Numbered from the stretch's first letter, positions 11,213-23,285 are shown. The stretch is 64,000 nucleotides of DNA from Raphanus sativus (GCF_000801105.2 NW_026615389.1:1-64000); one strand, 5' to 3'. The notes: generated by a model not told the origin, from the letters alone. Translations and numbers: made by a program.

Positions 11213-12170
11213 TCTATTCTATTAAAACAGAAGTACAAAATTAGATTAACCCTTAATTTTTCACTATATTTACATTGTTATGCCACTGAAGCATTAAATG
11301 AAGTTATATTTAAGTATGATTGTTTTTCCTAATTTAAATAATAGATTTAAGCATTTAATGTTTTTCCTAATTTAAATAATAGATTTCCTTAATAAAATCT
11401 TAACCGAAATATATTTTCTAATATATTTCGTTTTAACATATTAAATATTTTTAATATCTATTAGTAATAAATAATAAAATAAAAATTCACACATCATAAT
11501 CAATTCATATAACATATAAATAAAATATTTTTTTCATATATTATTAGCATAGTGCTTCCTATATAAGTCCAATTAGTTATAAATATAAGATTTGTTTATA
11601 TGATACACTGTGATATAATAGATGACTAAATCACAAAATATAATTATTTTAAAGTAATAAATAAGATCGTTATGTTTTAAAATGTTATATTAACAATTAT
11701 GTAATACATATTAATTTACAAATATATATAGTATACCATTAGTACAGAGAAAAAAATTTAAGTGAAAAAAAATATCTATACGGTCACGGCCTCACGGGTC
11801 AAACTATAGAAATAAACAAAAATAACACAACATTATTTTTCTTTAACAAATTTATTTTAATAGAAATTATAGTTCCAAATATGGTTATATATTTTATGTA
11901 TTTATAATTTTATTTCTTTGTATTTGAGAGATGCTAAGATTTTTGAATTGGAAAAAGTTATGATCCACTTTTATATTATTTTAATTAGGAAGTTTAAAAT
12001 TTATATCATAATATTTTATTAAAATTTTAATTTTAATTTTTATTATAACAGCAAAGACTAATTTCTCATTTAAATTTATATTTAAATATTACAAATACAT
12101 CATTTAATATTAAAAGAAAAATTAAAAACATAAAATAAATACCCGCCCGGTCGGGCGGGTCAAAATCTAG
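11213..12170 (+). mobile_element. Non-autonomous Helitron
   Basis: The 5' end is TCTATTCTATTAAAACAG at 11213, the typical start of Brassicaceae ATREP-like Helitrons. The 3' end is a GC-rich hairpin (CCCGCCCGGTCGGGCGGG, 12142-12159) followed by CTAG at 12167-12170. It sits between a host A (11212) and T (12171), with no target duplication, as expected for rolling-circle insertion. No Rep/helicase coding is present, so it is non-autonomous. Confidence 0.85.
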
Positions 12171-12594
12171 TTCTCATAAAAGATGGGAGAGACGCATATA
12201 GATCTAAACCATGTTGCCAAAAAAAAAAATTAAAACCATATCCGAAATCCTAAGTGTCCGACTCTCTCATTTGGAATGCAAATATCTGGAATTAAACAAG
12301 TATTTGCATTCATACAGATGAATCCAATTAATTAGATTAGTGATAATGTATTTTTTAATTTCATTTGCTTATAGATGAGAACGGATTTATGGATATTAAA
12401 AACGTTCGTATTCATTAATAAAATGCACCGGCTCGTTCAAGTTCATGCACATATAGGTTCATCTGCTCCCCACGTAAGTTCTACAGATTTTCTTAGATAC
12501 TCAAATTAAAACATGAATAAAAGTCTATTTGTAGTTTTAAATTAAAATCACATTAAAGGAAGTTGCAAATAATTTTAAGGTTTAGTAGTTTTAC
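12171..12594. other. Intergenic, nothing recognised
   Basis: Short AT-rich spacer between the Helitron and the Harbinger-type element at 12598. Confidence 0.5.
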
Positions 12595-12856
12595 TAAGAG
12601 CAGGATTATTGGTAGGACTAATTTTTGAGTCCTTAAGTTATTTTATTAGTATTTTGATGTTAAGAGACAAATGCAAGGACAATCTCAAATATGTAGATTA
12701 TTGGTAAAAACTTTATATTGTCTCTTAATAAAATATATTGTACAACTGAACTAAACAAAGACAAAGACAAACTTTGCAGCCTGTGAAACAAGTGATTTTG
12801 CAAAACGGAGGATTCAAATCAAAACTTTCAGCTACGGTTTTGACTTCAAAATTTAC

Positions 12857-13725
12857 CTCGGACGGTGAGAGGGCATCCTGTTCCACAGAACGAGTTGAAG
12901 TCACCACAAGTTTGTCCTGCCAATTACTGGCGCGACTCTGGATCCTGAATTGCCATTCTGAACCAACTAAAGCTAAATCTAACAGAGGATCTAGTCCATG
13001 TTCAGGCTCAAACTTTGCAACATTGAGGTGCTCCCTTTTCAGGCGTATCTGTGTTTTAGAAAACAAAAATAGATAGAGAGATTTGTGTCAACCTATGCAA
13101 GAAAAGATGGAAACAGAGATATCAGATAAAAAACATGAGTAGCCACAAGATTAACATCTCCATTCTCGAATGTGAGGAAACCCTTTGGTTTTAGATATTT
13201 GGGATGAGCCATGCCATCAAGCTCAAGCTCACCACTAATAGCAAAATTAAGGATTAAAGGATACACTACCCTCAACTCTGGTCCCAAAACAAGTTTCAGA
13301 TCACTCAGACGGATATCCATATTTGGTTTCATCCTCACTTCTTCAATCTCCTTCAACAGCATTTGATTCACCTGTTCCAGGTAAAACAATCAGAAGAGAT
13401 GATTTCAAAATAACTCCAAACAAGATTATTTGCTAGTAGTGGAGGGGGAGGCATATAAGTTACCAGTTGTCTGGGAGAACTTCATCCTTGACGAAGCAGG
13501 TTCTGTACCAAAAAATCGAGCAAAATATCGTGAAGCAACTGCTTGATTAATAGAAGCACCTGGAATCCTTGATTGATTGGCTGCCAATCTGTTGAGAGGG
13601 GCAGCTCCTCCACCCTTATCATGAGGTAGATAAGCTTCCCCATGGCTTAATTTAATATTTCCTGATATAGTTGGCTGCAACATTGTTCCACTAATTTGTA
13701 GCTGAGTATCAACCTGACCACTGAT
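12857..13725 (-). pseudogene. TIC236: Captured fragment of TIC236 (TamB-like), three exons
   Basis: Minus-strand sequence inside the Harbinger-type element encodes part of the C-terminal DUF490/TamB region of TIC236 (EMB2410), a plastid inner-envelope protein that links the TIC and TOC import machineries. Three exon pieces with intact splice borders can be read: about 13725-13464 (QLQISGTMLQPTISGNIKLS region), 13371-13135 (VNQMLLKEIEEVRMKPNMD region) and 13048-12857 (IRLKREHLNVAKFEPEHG region). Introns are kept, so the capture happened at the DNA level, not by reverse transcription. After DALSPSE the homology stops and unrelated sequence follows. A 36-bp part of the first exon is duplicated at 13729-13764. 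It lacks the start, the signal region and most of the roughly 2,000-residue protein, so it cannot make working TIC236. Family assignment is by recognition only. Confidence 0.8.
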
Positions 13726-13852
13726 TTGGCAGCTCCTCCATCCTTATCATGAGGTAGACATGCTTGCTCACCTGATCAATAAAGAAACCAGACGAAAAAA
13801 GTTTCAATTTTTAAACAAAAAAACTCAAATTGAAGAGTGATTGATTAGTAAG

Positions 13853-13866
13853 AGAGAGAGAGAGAC
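13853..13866. repeat. GA microsatellite
   Basis: A short run of (GA)n inside the right part of the Harbinger-type element; the surrounding 13850-14020 is generally GA-rich. Confidence 0.6.
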
Positions 13867-14409
13867 CTGAAGAGTGTGGAGAAGAGAAGAGAAGAGAATT
13901 AACAATGGATCCAACAGAAATAGAAGCTTAACCTTTGGATTGAAGAGAGGATGGAGAGGAGAGGATGGAGACGAGAGCCACGGAGAGAGAGAGAGAAGAG
14001 ACGAAACGGTGAAGGACGACTCTTAATTAAGACACGTCCTTGTGTAATTATGTATTTTTTCTTTTTCTTTTAACCAAAATAACTTAAGGACTGGGGTTAG
14101 GGACCCCGATAATCATGCCCTAAGGATGTCTTAATAGATATGAACTCCTCAATCATCAATATACATAGTATAATTTCTTTTGATAAAAAAGTTAAATTCT
14201 GATCTATTAAAAGTAAAGATCTAATCTTCGGATAGAAGGTACATCCCACGATAGGTCATTTCCCGAGTTTTTATATGGACGTATCTGTAGCCGTGGTGAG
14301 TAGGACAATGTGGTTTAGTTTCCGCAGCAAAAAAATTGAATCTGAAATTTGTTTGCATCCAAGGTCTGTTCACTACCATTGGACCACAAGGCCCGCTCAA
14401 TGTATATAG

Positions 14410-14651
14410 TACTCTCTCTGTTTTTATTTGTAAGTAGTTTTACTTAAATATATTAGCATCAAAAAAATAATTACTTTTGAAAAAATACTATTTAATATAC
14501 AAATTCAACCAATAATTAAAAGACATGTATTATTTGATTGATCATCCGATTTCTAATTAATATAAAAATTATTTTGGATTATGTAAACACCTTATATTGT
14601 GAAACAAAAAATTTTGGCTAAAACTACCTACATAATGAAACAGAAGAAGTA
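14410..14651. mobile_element. Stowaway-type MITE (copy 1)
   Basis: Element 14412-14649 flanked by TA (14410-14411 and 14650-14651). The ends CTCTCTCTGTTT and, reverse-complemented, CTTCTTCTGTTT are degenerate copies of the Brassica Stowaway terminus CTCCCTCCGTTT. It is non-coding and AT-rich, about 238 bp, of the Tc1/mariner class. Confidence 0.7.
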
Positions 14652-14893
14652 TATATTAGCCATAATACGGCATTCTACCGTTTAAACCTGATGATCATAG
14701 CAAAATCTACTTACACAAAGCCATCGAATCTTGTACACAACTATTCTTTCTTCTTTTCTTTTTCTTTTGCTAAGAATCTAACATTGAACAACTACTCTTT
14801 TATATAATACTCTAAAACTTTATAGTATATCAGAAATTATTGACTTATGCATATAAATGTTATGTTCAGCAAAATCAAGACCGAAAACAATAA

Positions 14894-15138
14894 TACTCCC
14901 TCCGTTTGTTTTTATTAGTCGTTTTAGTGGATTGCACACAGTTTAAGACATGTAATACAATTTCTATTTTATCCTTCTTCATCGTTACTTTAATGTGCAA
15001 GTTAAATTTATTTGCTTTCAATACAAGGGTAGATAAAGTCAAAAGTCTTCGTTTGTTGCATGGGAATTTGGAAACGACAAATATTTTGACACAAAACCAA
15101 AATGTTAAAACGACTTGTATAAGAAAACAGAGGGAGTA
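14894..15138. mobile_element. Stowaway-type MITE (copy 2, well preserved)
   Basis: Element 14896-15136 (241 bp) flanked by TA. The termini CTCCCTCCGTTTGTTTTT and AAAACAGAGGGAG are near-perfect inverted repeats, and the subterminal AGTCGTTTTA/TAAAACGACT pair extends the repeat. Apparent short reading frames on both strands are products of this element and not genes. Confidence 0.85.
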
Positions 15139-15930
15139 GTTGATACCTTTTATTGTTACCATTATTAGGAAGGATTCTAAGCGATCATAACTAATTAAAG
15201 ATAGAGGGCCATAGACAACCTTGCATGATGATGAAACTTTTGATTCTAATTTATATGAAAGTTATAAGATGGGAAGTTTCATCGTAATGACAAGTATGAG
15301 CTTTTTCAATGAATCTTAAAGAACAAAACAAGAATTTATTGGACAAAAAGGAGTCCTATTATTGGGTCAAAATATAGTAAACACGACCCAAGATAATCAT
15401 ATTCCATATCGTATGAATCGTATCTTCTAGCTTTTATAACAATACAAAAAATTAAAAAAATTGGGCATATGAATATTCCCCCAAGTCTTTATTAAAAATA
15501 AAAAAAAATTCCCCCAAGTACTTGAGCCCATGTCGTTTTGTCGCTTGGTGTTGTTGCTTGTTCCGTCTTTTAAACAAACTGGAATAACTTAAACACTTTC
15601 ATATCAATATCAAGATCAAGATTTTCAGTTAATTAGTATATATATCTTATGACTACAAAACCTTTTCATATCAACACCAAGTGATGTTAAGTTAAACCGT
15701 TAGTTTTTTTTGTTCGCTGTTTTTTCTTGTTCGCTGTGTCATTTCTTACTTTTCTCCAGTTTATCACAAGTACAAAGTTTCGTAGCGAAGATCATTCTTT
15801 GTTGGTGAAAAAAAGAATAATAATTACACAAACATGATATATTGTAGAGAGTATTTTATCCTCATCCTTCCACGACATTATTTACAAAGTGATTTTGAAA
15901 CATGTCCGCTCAATAATCATTGATGCTATG
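15139..15930. other. Intergenic, no gene recognised
   Basis: AT-rich sequence between a MITE and a SINE-like element; no coding potential seen. Confidence 0.5.
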
Positions 15931-15935
15931 CTAGA

Positions 15936-16118
15936 ACCAAGTTGTTTTGACCTAGTGGTAAAGGAGCTCCGGCTGGAGCTTCCGCCCTGGATTCGATTCC
16001 ACTTGGCCACCGGGGCTAATGTTAAATCGCAAGAATACGTGGATTGTCGTCGGTCTCAGGGAAATTAGTCTTTGTGCCTAGAAAGCTTTTGGGATCACCC
16101 CCTGGTTAATCAAAAAAA
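15936..16118 (+). mobile_element. tRNA-derived SINE (second copy, different family)
   Basis: A pol III A-box-like sequence (GACCTAGTGGTAAAGG, about 15949-15964) is followed by a B box (GGATTCGATTCC, about 15989-16000), then a non-tRNA body and a terminal A run at about 16111-16119. Target duplications are not clear; ATGCTAT occurs on both sides but repeats locally. The head differs from the SINE at 10094-10282, so they are separate families or old divergent copies. Confidence 0.7.
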
Positions 16119-16119
16119 A

Positions 16120-17515
16120 ATATATGCTATATCATGCTATAAATGATAACATAGCTTATGGCTAGCTACATATGGCATAAAAATTACATTTAATATTTAT
16201 TTACATTTTTGGTAATTTTTTAGAACATAGCAGTAAATTGTATATCATCACTAAATAAATATATTTAAATATAACATTAAATAATATACTAAGAGAAATA
16301 TAATAATATTTTATAAATTTTCGAAATACAATTTATTTCTATATTTTATAATTATACAATTTTATTATTAAAAATAATTTCAGTTTTTACACTTTAAAAT
16401 AAGTTTTTGATCGTAATATTATTAGTTTTTTTAGATATTAACCAATTTTTAAAAATACTGTTTAGTTGTACTTTTGATAATTATACAAAGCAGGAAAACA
16501 CCTAATTAATTATAAGTAGTTTAGTAAATGACTCAAAGAAGAAAAAAAACACTTTCTAGCATAATTTATTATCCATATTCGACTTATCTACCAAAATATG
16601 TTGATATTAGCTAATTAACACCATGTTTTAAAATGCAATTGATAATTTTTTGTATTGTTATAAAATTATTTTTGGAACATAATTTCTGTGATGTTTTTCT
16701 TTTTTACATTTCTGTGATGTTCATATTGATGTTACATATGGTATTAAATATAATTACGTCGTATTTGGGCGGGTATAATGGAAGAACTGCATAATCCATA
16801 TAATTCCCAAGTGCATAGATTCTAGTTAATTATTCATGTTTGCGTGCGTCAGATATGGAACATGTTGTTAAGTATGGATCTTAACTCTTAAGTTCTCTGT
16901 ATCACGTGTGTGACCTGGAGAATTTGAACTGGATAATCTGAAATGCAGGGACGCGCCATGAGTGCTACTTGGTTTTGACTAAATTCATTAAGATGATTAA
17001 TTATTCTGATGTGAATACAAATTCGAGAAATCATTTGTAATCTGCACAAATACAACCAAAAGGGTACATACGCACATGTTAAACAGGAACTTTCACATTT
17101 TTGACCCATATAAAAGTATTAAAAATTATGAATAATTTGAATCTTGACCAAATTCTAACAAAGCTACAAAATGACATACTTACAGAACGTAAAATTTGCA
17201 GACGGGACAAACTCTTATATACTGAAAACTTTAGACCTGTTTAATGGAGGCAAACAAAAAAAAACATCTTCAATTCAAAACTGGTAACGCCTATAAGGCT
17301 ATAACCAATCAAATATCTCTTTAATGATATATGTGTAATTTGGTGGTTTAATAAACTGATGTAAAAAGATATTATAAGAAAAAGTTTTGGAAGTCCAATA
17401 AAGCGTTCTTTCGCTGTGAGTCAAAAAGGTGACGACTGGTTCAATCTTCTCATTTTATGGGCTGAGACGGTGAGAGTAGAGCATCCATGAAGCTTCCTCA
17501 CACAAAAGCATGGAG
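16120..17515. other. Intergenic, no gene recognised
   Basis: Very AT-rich sequence. No reading frame with family features and no clear transposon ends were found. Confidence 0.5.
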
Positions 17516-19026
17516 CATGTGACCAGTGCCGGTCCTGAGATATCCGAAGTCCAATACGAAATTAAAATTTGAGGTCCCTATAATATCTATTAAAACTCAA
17601 TTTATAATAAAATATTATAATATTTTTAAAACTAATAAAATTTATCAGTTCTTAAAAATAAATTTTATTCTTATATTTTTTTCACAAAATCATCCATCAA
17701 ATTTTCGTAATCAAAATTTTTGCTATTTTTGATGTTTTTTTTTCTAAAATTTGGTGCTATTGTTGATGTTTGAGTAAAAAAATTATCTTTCTAGTTTTGA
17801 TTCTTCTCTTAAGTTTTGCTCTTGAAATTTGTATGAAGCGTTAGTAGGAAAGGCAAATACAGTTGAATTGTGAAAAAGTGTAATTTAATGTAGAAAGTAA
17901 TTATTGCTTAATCAGTTATTTTCCCTTTTCATTCATTAACATATTAAATAATACTAACTAGGTGATTTTCCCGTGCTCATGCACGGATGTAAATATTTAC
18001 AAAATATACTATAATATTTGATTACTATATACTTTAATTTTAAATTTTTATGCATAATTTATATTAATAATATTATATTACTTTAATTAGACATATCATT
18101 TTAGATATGTTATATCTAGTCGATTTAGTTATCATTTAGGTATATTGGATTACATTTATTTATCTGAATTCAACTATAATATTTTTATTCTAAATATATT
18201 AAAATTTGATTAATTTTCTTATTTTCATTTTGGTTGGTTGTTGTCTTCCTTAATTTTAATATATTCTATTATCTTAGATATAAGGTTGATTAGTTTATAT
18301 TACTTAATTATTTTATGTAATCATCTAAGAAATTAGATAGATATATCAAAATATTTATATTACTTTGAAAATATATATATTTATATTGTTTAAAATTATT
18401 TTTTAAAATAAATAATATTTATTTTTCTAATATCAAAATTACCTTTCTGGAATTTTGTATTTATGAAATCACATTATATACAAATATATATATTTTCATC
18501 TAAGAAACAATAGATATAAAGTGAGTATTTATTACTTCAAAATTATAATTTATGTTATTTAAAAATATTTTTAAAATAGAATACTACTATCTAGTGAAAT
18601 TTCCTTTTTAATGAAATCATTATATATACATATATATATTTTTCGTTTTTAAATTCAATTTTTATAATTTATAAATTTTCCTTTTTAATATATATGTTAT
18701 ATGGAAATTTTCAAAAGGAAAATTAAAAAATAATTATTATTAAATGTAATATTTTTAATTCATTAAGGGTATCAATGTAATCAACCATCTTAAAAATTAA
18801 CGTGAGCGCGACACATAGGAAACTGACTTCTCAAATAATATTATAGAGATATATGATTTAATTTTGTTTGCATTTTAGATTCACCGCTTTTTAACTTATT
18901 GGCAACATTTATACATTACATTAACAAAACAACGGAAAAATCATAGGCCTTAATTTTTTAAGAAAAATCATAGGCCCCATGCAAAAGTTTCATGCGTATG
19001 TCCTCAAAACCGGCTCTGCATGTGAC
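17516..19026. mobile_element. hAT-type element with nested Helitron
   Basis: Element 17524-19018 begins CAGTGCCGGTC and ends ACCGGCTCTG, short inverted termini. CATGTGAC is duplicated on both sides (17516-17523 and 19019-19026); 8 bp is the hAT target-site length. No transposase is present. A complete Helitron (17958-18849) sits inside, so the hAT copy was about 600 bp when it inserted and the Helitron came later. Confidence 0.8.
17958..18849 (-). mobile_element. Non-autonomous Helitron nested in hAT element
   Basis: On the minus strand it starts TCTCTATAATATTATTTGAG (end at 18849) and finishes with the hairpin CCGTGCATGAGCACGG followed by CTAG (17961-17958), between a host A and T. Its 5' end differs from the Helitron at 11213, so it belongs to another family. 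No coding sequence. Confidence 0.82.
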
Positions 19027-20063
19027 GTTCCTCTTTCTTCTACATATACAAACATTTTTGGGAACACATGTTTATTTTAAGTAGAGAACAAGTATCTATA
19101 GTAGAGAACAGACATTATTGTGTGAAAGATATAAAACACAGATTATGAGTGTATTGCGGCTAACTAACAGTAGCATTACTTCTACAATCCAGCTTAATTA
19201 CATGCTTAGTTGTAACACTTTTATTTTGACTCTTATTCTAGATGACTTAATATTTGACAGTATAAATATGGCCATTTTTCAAATGAGCAAAAGAGATGGT
19301 AAGCTGAATAGAATTACATATATTTTTCAATTTTCTCTTCTTAATCACATAGAGTTGTAAACATATAGTATAAGAAAACTAAATTATTTGTATCTATGTT
19401 AATAAAATAAAAATACAAATATAGATTCACCCTTAACATTATTTGCATATCATTGCCAATGAAGTAATAAATAATCCTAAGTTTAAGCATTTATTGTTTT
19501 TCCTAATTAATAGTAAATTATTTCCTAAATCTATCTTAAATCAAAATTTATACCATAATAGTCATTTAAACAAGATTTATTCTTGGGTCCATCCCTCGGG
19601 GTGAACATGTAGGTTTACCAACCGATAGAAATTCGTTATTATATATTCTGTATTTTTTAAGAAAAATAGATAATTACCAAGTTATATTATATTTTTATAT
19701 AATAAAAAATAAATAAAAATAGTAGTTAAAACGAATTTTAAAAAATAATTTTAACACCGTAAACAAAACACTGAACCATAAACCCTAAATCTTAAATTTT
19801 AAACTCTTTGATAAACCATAAACCTTTAGAAAAACCATAAACCCGTGGATAAAACATAAATCTTATAAAATTTAGGATATATGGTTTATGATTTAAAGTC
19901 TATAAACAGTAACGAGCCATGTCGATAGGCACCAACATATGACAAGTTGCTATAGCATATTAAGCCATGCCGTTCTCCTTGCACTTTCTTTTTGCTACTG
20001 TTCCTACACTCCTTGGTTATGTTTCTTTTTTTCTGAATTACCAGGAAGTTCAAGCCGAATCTT
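19027..20063. other. Intergenic with Helitron 5' remnant and telomere-like patch
   Basis: At 19393 a TCTATGTTAATAAAA end followed by an ATTGCCAATGAAG word resembles the 5' end of the Helitron at 11213, but no matching 3' hairpin was found, so it is probably a remnant. About 19756-19862 contains degenerate AACCCTAAA/AAACCATAAACC repeats, a decayed telomere-like tract. Confidence 0.45.
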
Positions 20064-20300
20064 TAAGAGCATCCACATCGCTAAGACTCTAAAAATGATT
20101 CTTAAACTTCTTTTTTATTTTATATCCGATTAAAAAAATAAAAAAATTTAACCAATCACAGAGAAGAATAGAAAAGCGGAACCCGCAAAAAGCTTAAGAA
20201 TTGCCTCTTGCATAAGAGGAAAGAGGGAAAGGTTTTAACAAAAACGTGGGTCCATACGGTTAAAACTCTCTTAAAAGTTACACCGATAAAAATGCTCTAA
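20064..20300. mobile_element. Harbinger-type MITE
   Basis: Element 20067-20297 (231 bp) flanked by TAA duplications. Its ends GAGCATCCACATCG and CGATAAAAATGCTC are imperfect inverted repeats. It shares the GAGCAT start with the MITE at 23037 and with the two gene-carrying elements in this window. Confidence 0.72.
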
Positions 20301-20917
20301 TTGTTCCGGTCTCGAAACTACAACATATAATATTAATTTCGTTTCAGTGGTCACTTGAACCGGAGACCTCTATCACAGTAACTAATGTTATCTCTACTTG
20401 ACTTAATGACATCTATCACTTTCTATTTCTGGAGTGTACTATGCTAAAATCATTTTCAAACATACTTTATTATTTATTATAAAATAAAATTTAAGATAAA
20501 AATATTTCAACTATATTCTGTATTTTATTATAATGGAATAAAAATGAATATGATTTATAAATAAAATAATTCGTTTATGTTTTGTTTATTACTCAATTTT
20601 CATTTTAAAACATAATATCATTGAAGTAGAATTTAACTATATTATATAGTTACTATATTAAAAAATTGATCAGTTGAAAATAGTCTAAAGCCACACCTCC
20701 TTCTACATATATTTATATTTATATCTTTATTACTTTTTGGACAATTTAAATATTTTATTACTACAGTTTAATTTTTGTGGTATAAAACCTATACGTAAAC
20801 CAAACCCGACAGATTTCATATAAACCGAACAATGGAACATTACTTTTCTGGTGAGAAATAAAAAATCTTATATTTAGGACTAAGTAAACCTAACCTAGGT
20901 AGTGGCTCCTTATTAGG
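20301..20917. other. Intergenic, nothing recognised
   Basis: AT-rich sequence between a MITE and a hAT element, no coding potential seen. Confidence 0.5.
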
Positions 20918-21796
20918 GACAGGACCATAGGCGGATGTAGGTTTAGGGGTACGGGGGCACGTGCCCCCTACTCTTTTCTTTTCTTTTGAAAAAACTTATA
21001 CTTATGTGATTAAACTGCTGTTGCATTAGTGAAAAATAGATAAAGTGCCCTCAGCTCATAACATTTTTTTTTGTAGGGATTGACGTTCGGATATCCATTT
21101 GAATTTAATAGAATTTTTGGGGTCAAAAATTCCAATTTCATTCTGGTATTTCTAATTTTTGGTTTGGATTCGGATCTGTAAAAGTTCGGTTCGGATTTGG
21201 ATAACATTTAAATTATTTTAATTTTTTTAAATTCATTATATACTTTAAATTTCTCAAAATCTATAAACAAAATAATATATTACATATAAATTTGAATAAC
21301 ATATGTTAAAATACATAAAAGCAACATATAAATTCGTTTGGTTTAAATATTTGAATAGACAATCAATATATATTTTAAATATTTTTAGTGTTTTGAGTAT
21401 ACTTTAGCTATTTTAAACATTTGTTTTTGACTATTTTTATATATTGTCAAGTATTTTGGATAACTTAAAAGTATCTTATATATTTTGGATGTATTTTAAA
21501 TTTACATTAAATCTAAAAATAATTAATATATTTAGGTATATAAATCTATTTCAGATACATTCGGGTACCCGAAATATTTAGGTTCGGTTGGATTTGGTTC
21601 ATGTCGGATTCGGTTTCAGTTCTCTAGATACCAAAATTTTAAACCCATTCGAAAATTTAATCAGTTTTGATTCGGATTCAATACTACTTTTTGGATCATA
21701 TTTGTTCAGTTGAAATTCTAATTTTTTTGTCCAGCCTTAATTTTTAGTTTTGTGCCCCCAACTAAAACCGTTTCTGGATCTGCCACTGGACAGGAC
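20918..21796. mobile_element. hAT-type element with internal second element
   Basis: Element 20926-21788 with GACAGGAC duplicated on both sides (20918-20925, 21789-21796). The ends CATAGGCGGATG and, reverse-complemented, CAGTGGCAGATC are imperfect inverted repeats, followed on both sides by a GTGCCCCC word. Between about 21080 and 21743 lies sequence rich in TTCGGAT words, with ends like TAGGGATTGACG and GTCCAGCCTTA, resembling the intact hAT copy at 25374; this looks like a second, older insertion, whose own target duplication I could not confirm. Confidence 0.72.
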
Positions 21797-22234
21797 ATGA
21801 GACATATATATAAGTTCAATCGACCAAGATTGCGCAGTGATATTATCATGAATGGTTAATCAGCTCAGATTCGAATACAATCCAGTCATTACTTTACGAG
21901 TTTACTGAATTGTTAATTCCAAGAGATAATACTAACCAAACTGAGAACTAAGATGAGGATTACTATCTAATTCCCCAAAACTCATGTTTAATAAGATATG
22001 ATAAGCTATGTACTTTGGTTTTATACCAAAAAAACTAATGAAAAGCTTCGTTTTACCCCTCCTGTACTAAAAATAAGTTTATATAAGCTGTTTTCTTATC
22101 ATTAACGGTCTATTATATTAGTTAATTAATGTTTACATTGTTTCTTGCTAATGTAGATATATACTCAAGTTCATCTGATCTCTGAAATCTATCAACACAA
22201 TCAAATCATTGTAAAACAGCCGCTTGATATTTAT

Positions 22235-22485
22235 TACTCTCTCTGTTTTTTAAAGATACATATTCTACATTTTTCACATATATTAAGAAATCACATTAAA
22301 AATGCATTGATTTTTGTGAATAACAATTTTCCATAATCTTTAACCAATAAAAATCCAATAAACATAATTAATTTTCTTGAAATTAACAGATTTTTATTAA
22401 ATAATACATTAAAAAAATAAAAAATGTATTTTTTTAAAATAAATTTTTTTCCTAGAACATAGATCTTTAAAAAACAGAGGGAGTA
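22235..22485. mobile_element. Stowaway-type MITE (copy 3)
   Basis: Element 22237-22483 (247 bp), TA on both sides. Ends CTCTCTCTGTTTTTTAAAGA and TCTTTAAAAAACAGAGGGAG are almost perfect inverted repeats of about 20 bp. The 76-residue minus-strand reading frame here is within the MITE and is not a gene. Confidence 0.83.
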
Positions 22486-23033
22486 CTTGATTATGTTATC
22501 TTTCCTTTCTCCCACCTTCACTTTTGATTATGCTAATGCCTCTACCGTCTACATAGAATTAGAAACTAGAAAGGTAAAGTAGTAGTCCTTACGCAACTTA
22601 GTAAACCAAAACCAAAACCGCAAACAAGTCTGCTTGCAAAGGTATACGTAAAACCGTGGTCGCAAAAAGTACTTACTCTGTTTAGCTCAAGTCGTGACCA
22701 CTTCAATATTCTTTATCATAAAGATCACTATTTTCAGGATATTAAATAATGCTGACATCAAGTTAGTAGGTTGATAATTTCTCTGTTCACAATAGTCATA
22801 AATCATAATATTCACACAAGAAAAACAAGTGTGTTCATTTTCATTAGTAATATACACTGGTAAGACAAGCTACTACAAGTCTTACCAAGTCTTACAAACT
22901 TCTTGCAATTACCGTAACATGTCTTCTGATATATAGGTCTTATCTTCTTCTTACAACGACAAAGTTTTATCCTGAATTTTGTAGAGTAGTGTAGACTGTA
23001 GAGTAGGTTAGTAAAACACATCATATATGACTG
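22486..23033. other. Intergenic, nothing recognised
   Basis: AT-rich spacer between two MITEs, no coding potential seen. Confidence 0.5.
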
Positions 23034-23285
23034 TTAGAGCATCTCCAACTCATTGCTATTTTCACTTCTATAATAGCATTTAGAGGTGAAAATGCTCCAA
23101 CCCACCTCTATTTCTTTCTCTATTATAGAGATCTCTATTTTTTCCTCTATTTATAGAGGAAGAAATAGCAATCCTCTATTTTTTACTCTATAAAATAGAG
23201 ATTGATATTTTAGAGAAATACATTGGAGCATATCCCACCTCTATTTTAAAGGTGAAAATAGCAAAATACATTGGAGATGGTCTTA
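23034..23285. mobile_element. Harbinger-type MITE
   Basis: Element 23037-23282 (246 bp) flanked by TTA. The ends GAGCATCTCCAA and TTGGAGATGGTC are inverted repeats with one mismatch, and most of the element folds back on itself through CCTCTATTT/AAATAGAGG words. A decayed relative lies at about 38928-39101. Confidence 0.82.

Larger units (their letters stand above)
12595..14123. mobile_element. PIF/Harbinger-type non-autonomous element carrying TIC236 sequence
   Basis: The element spans 12598-14120 (1,523 bp) with TAA duplicated on both sides (12595-12597 and 14121-14123), a 3-bp duplication typical of PIF/Harbinger. The terminal inverted repeats are long and imperfect, about 47 bp: the left begins GAGCAGGATTATTGG, the reverse complement of the right begins GGGCATGATTATCGG, and both continue into AGTCCTTAAGTTATTTT. 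There is no transposase. The interior carries an antisense, intron-containing piece of a host gene (separate entry), so this is a gene-capturing (Pack-type) transposon mobilised in trans. Confidence 0.83.

Noticed and set aside
14222..14400. Possible third SINE (minus strand, GTGGTCCAATGGTAGTGA A-box-like sequence)
   Set aside because: No B box, no A tail and no target duplication could be identified, so only a weak resemblance remains.
19756..19862. Interstitial telomere or chromosome-fusion site (AACCCTAAA words)
   Set aside because: Only a short, degenerate patch without a continuous (CCCTAAA)n array; insufficient for a fusion claim.
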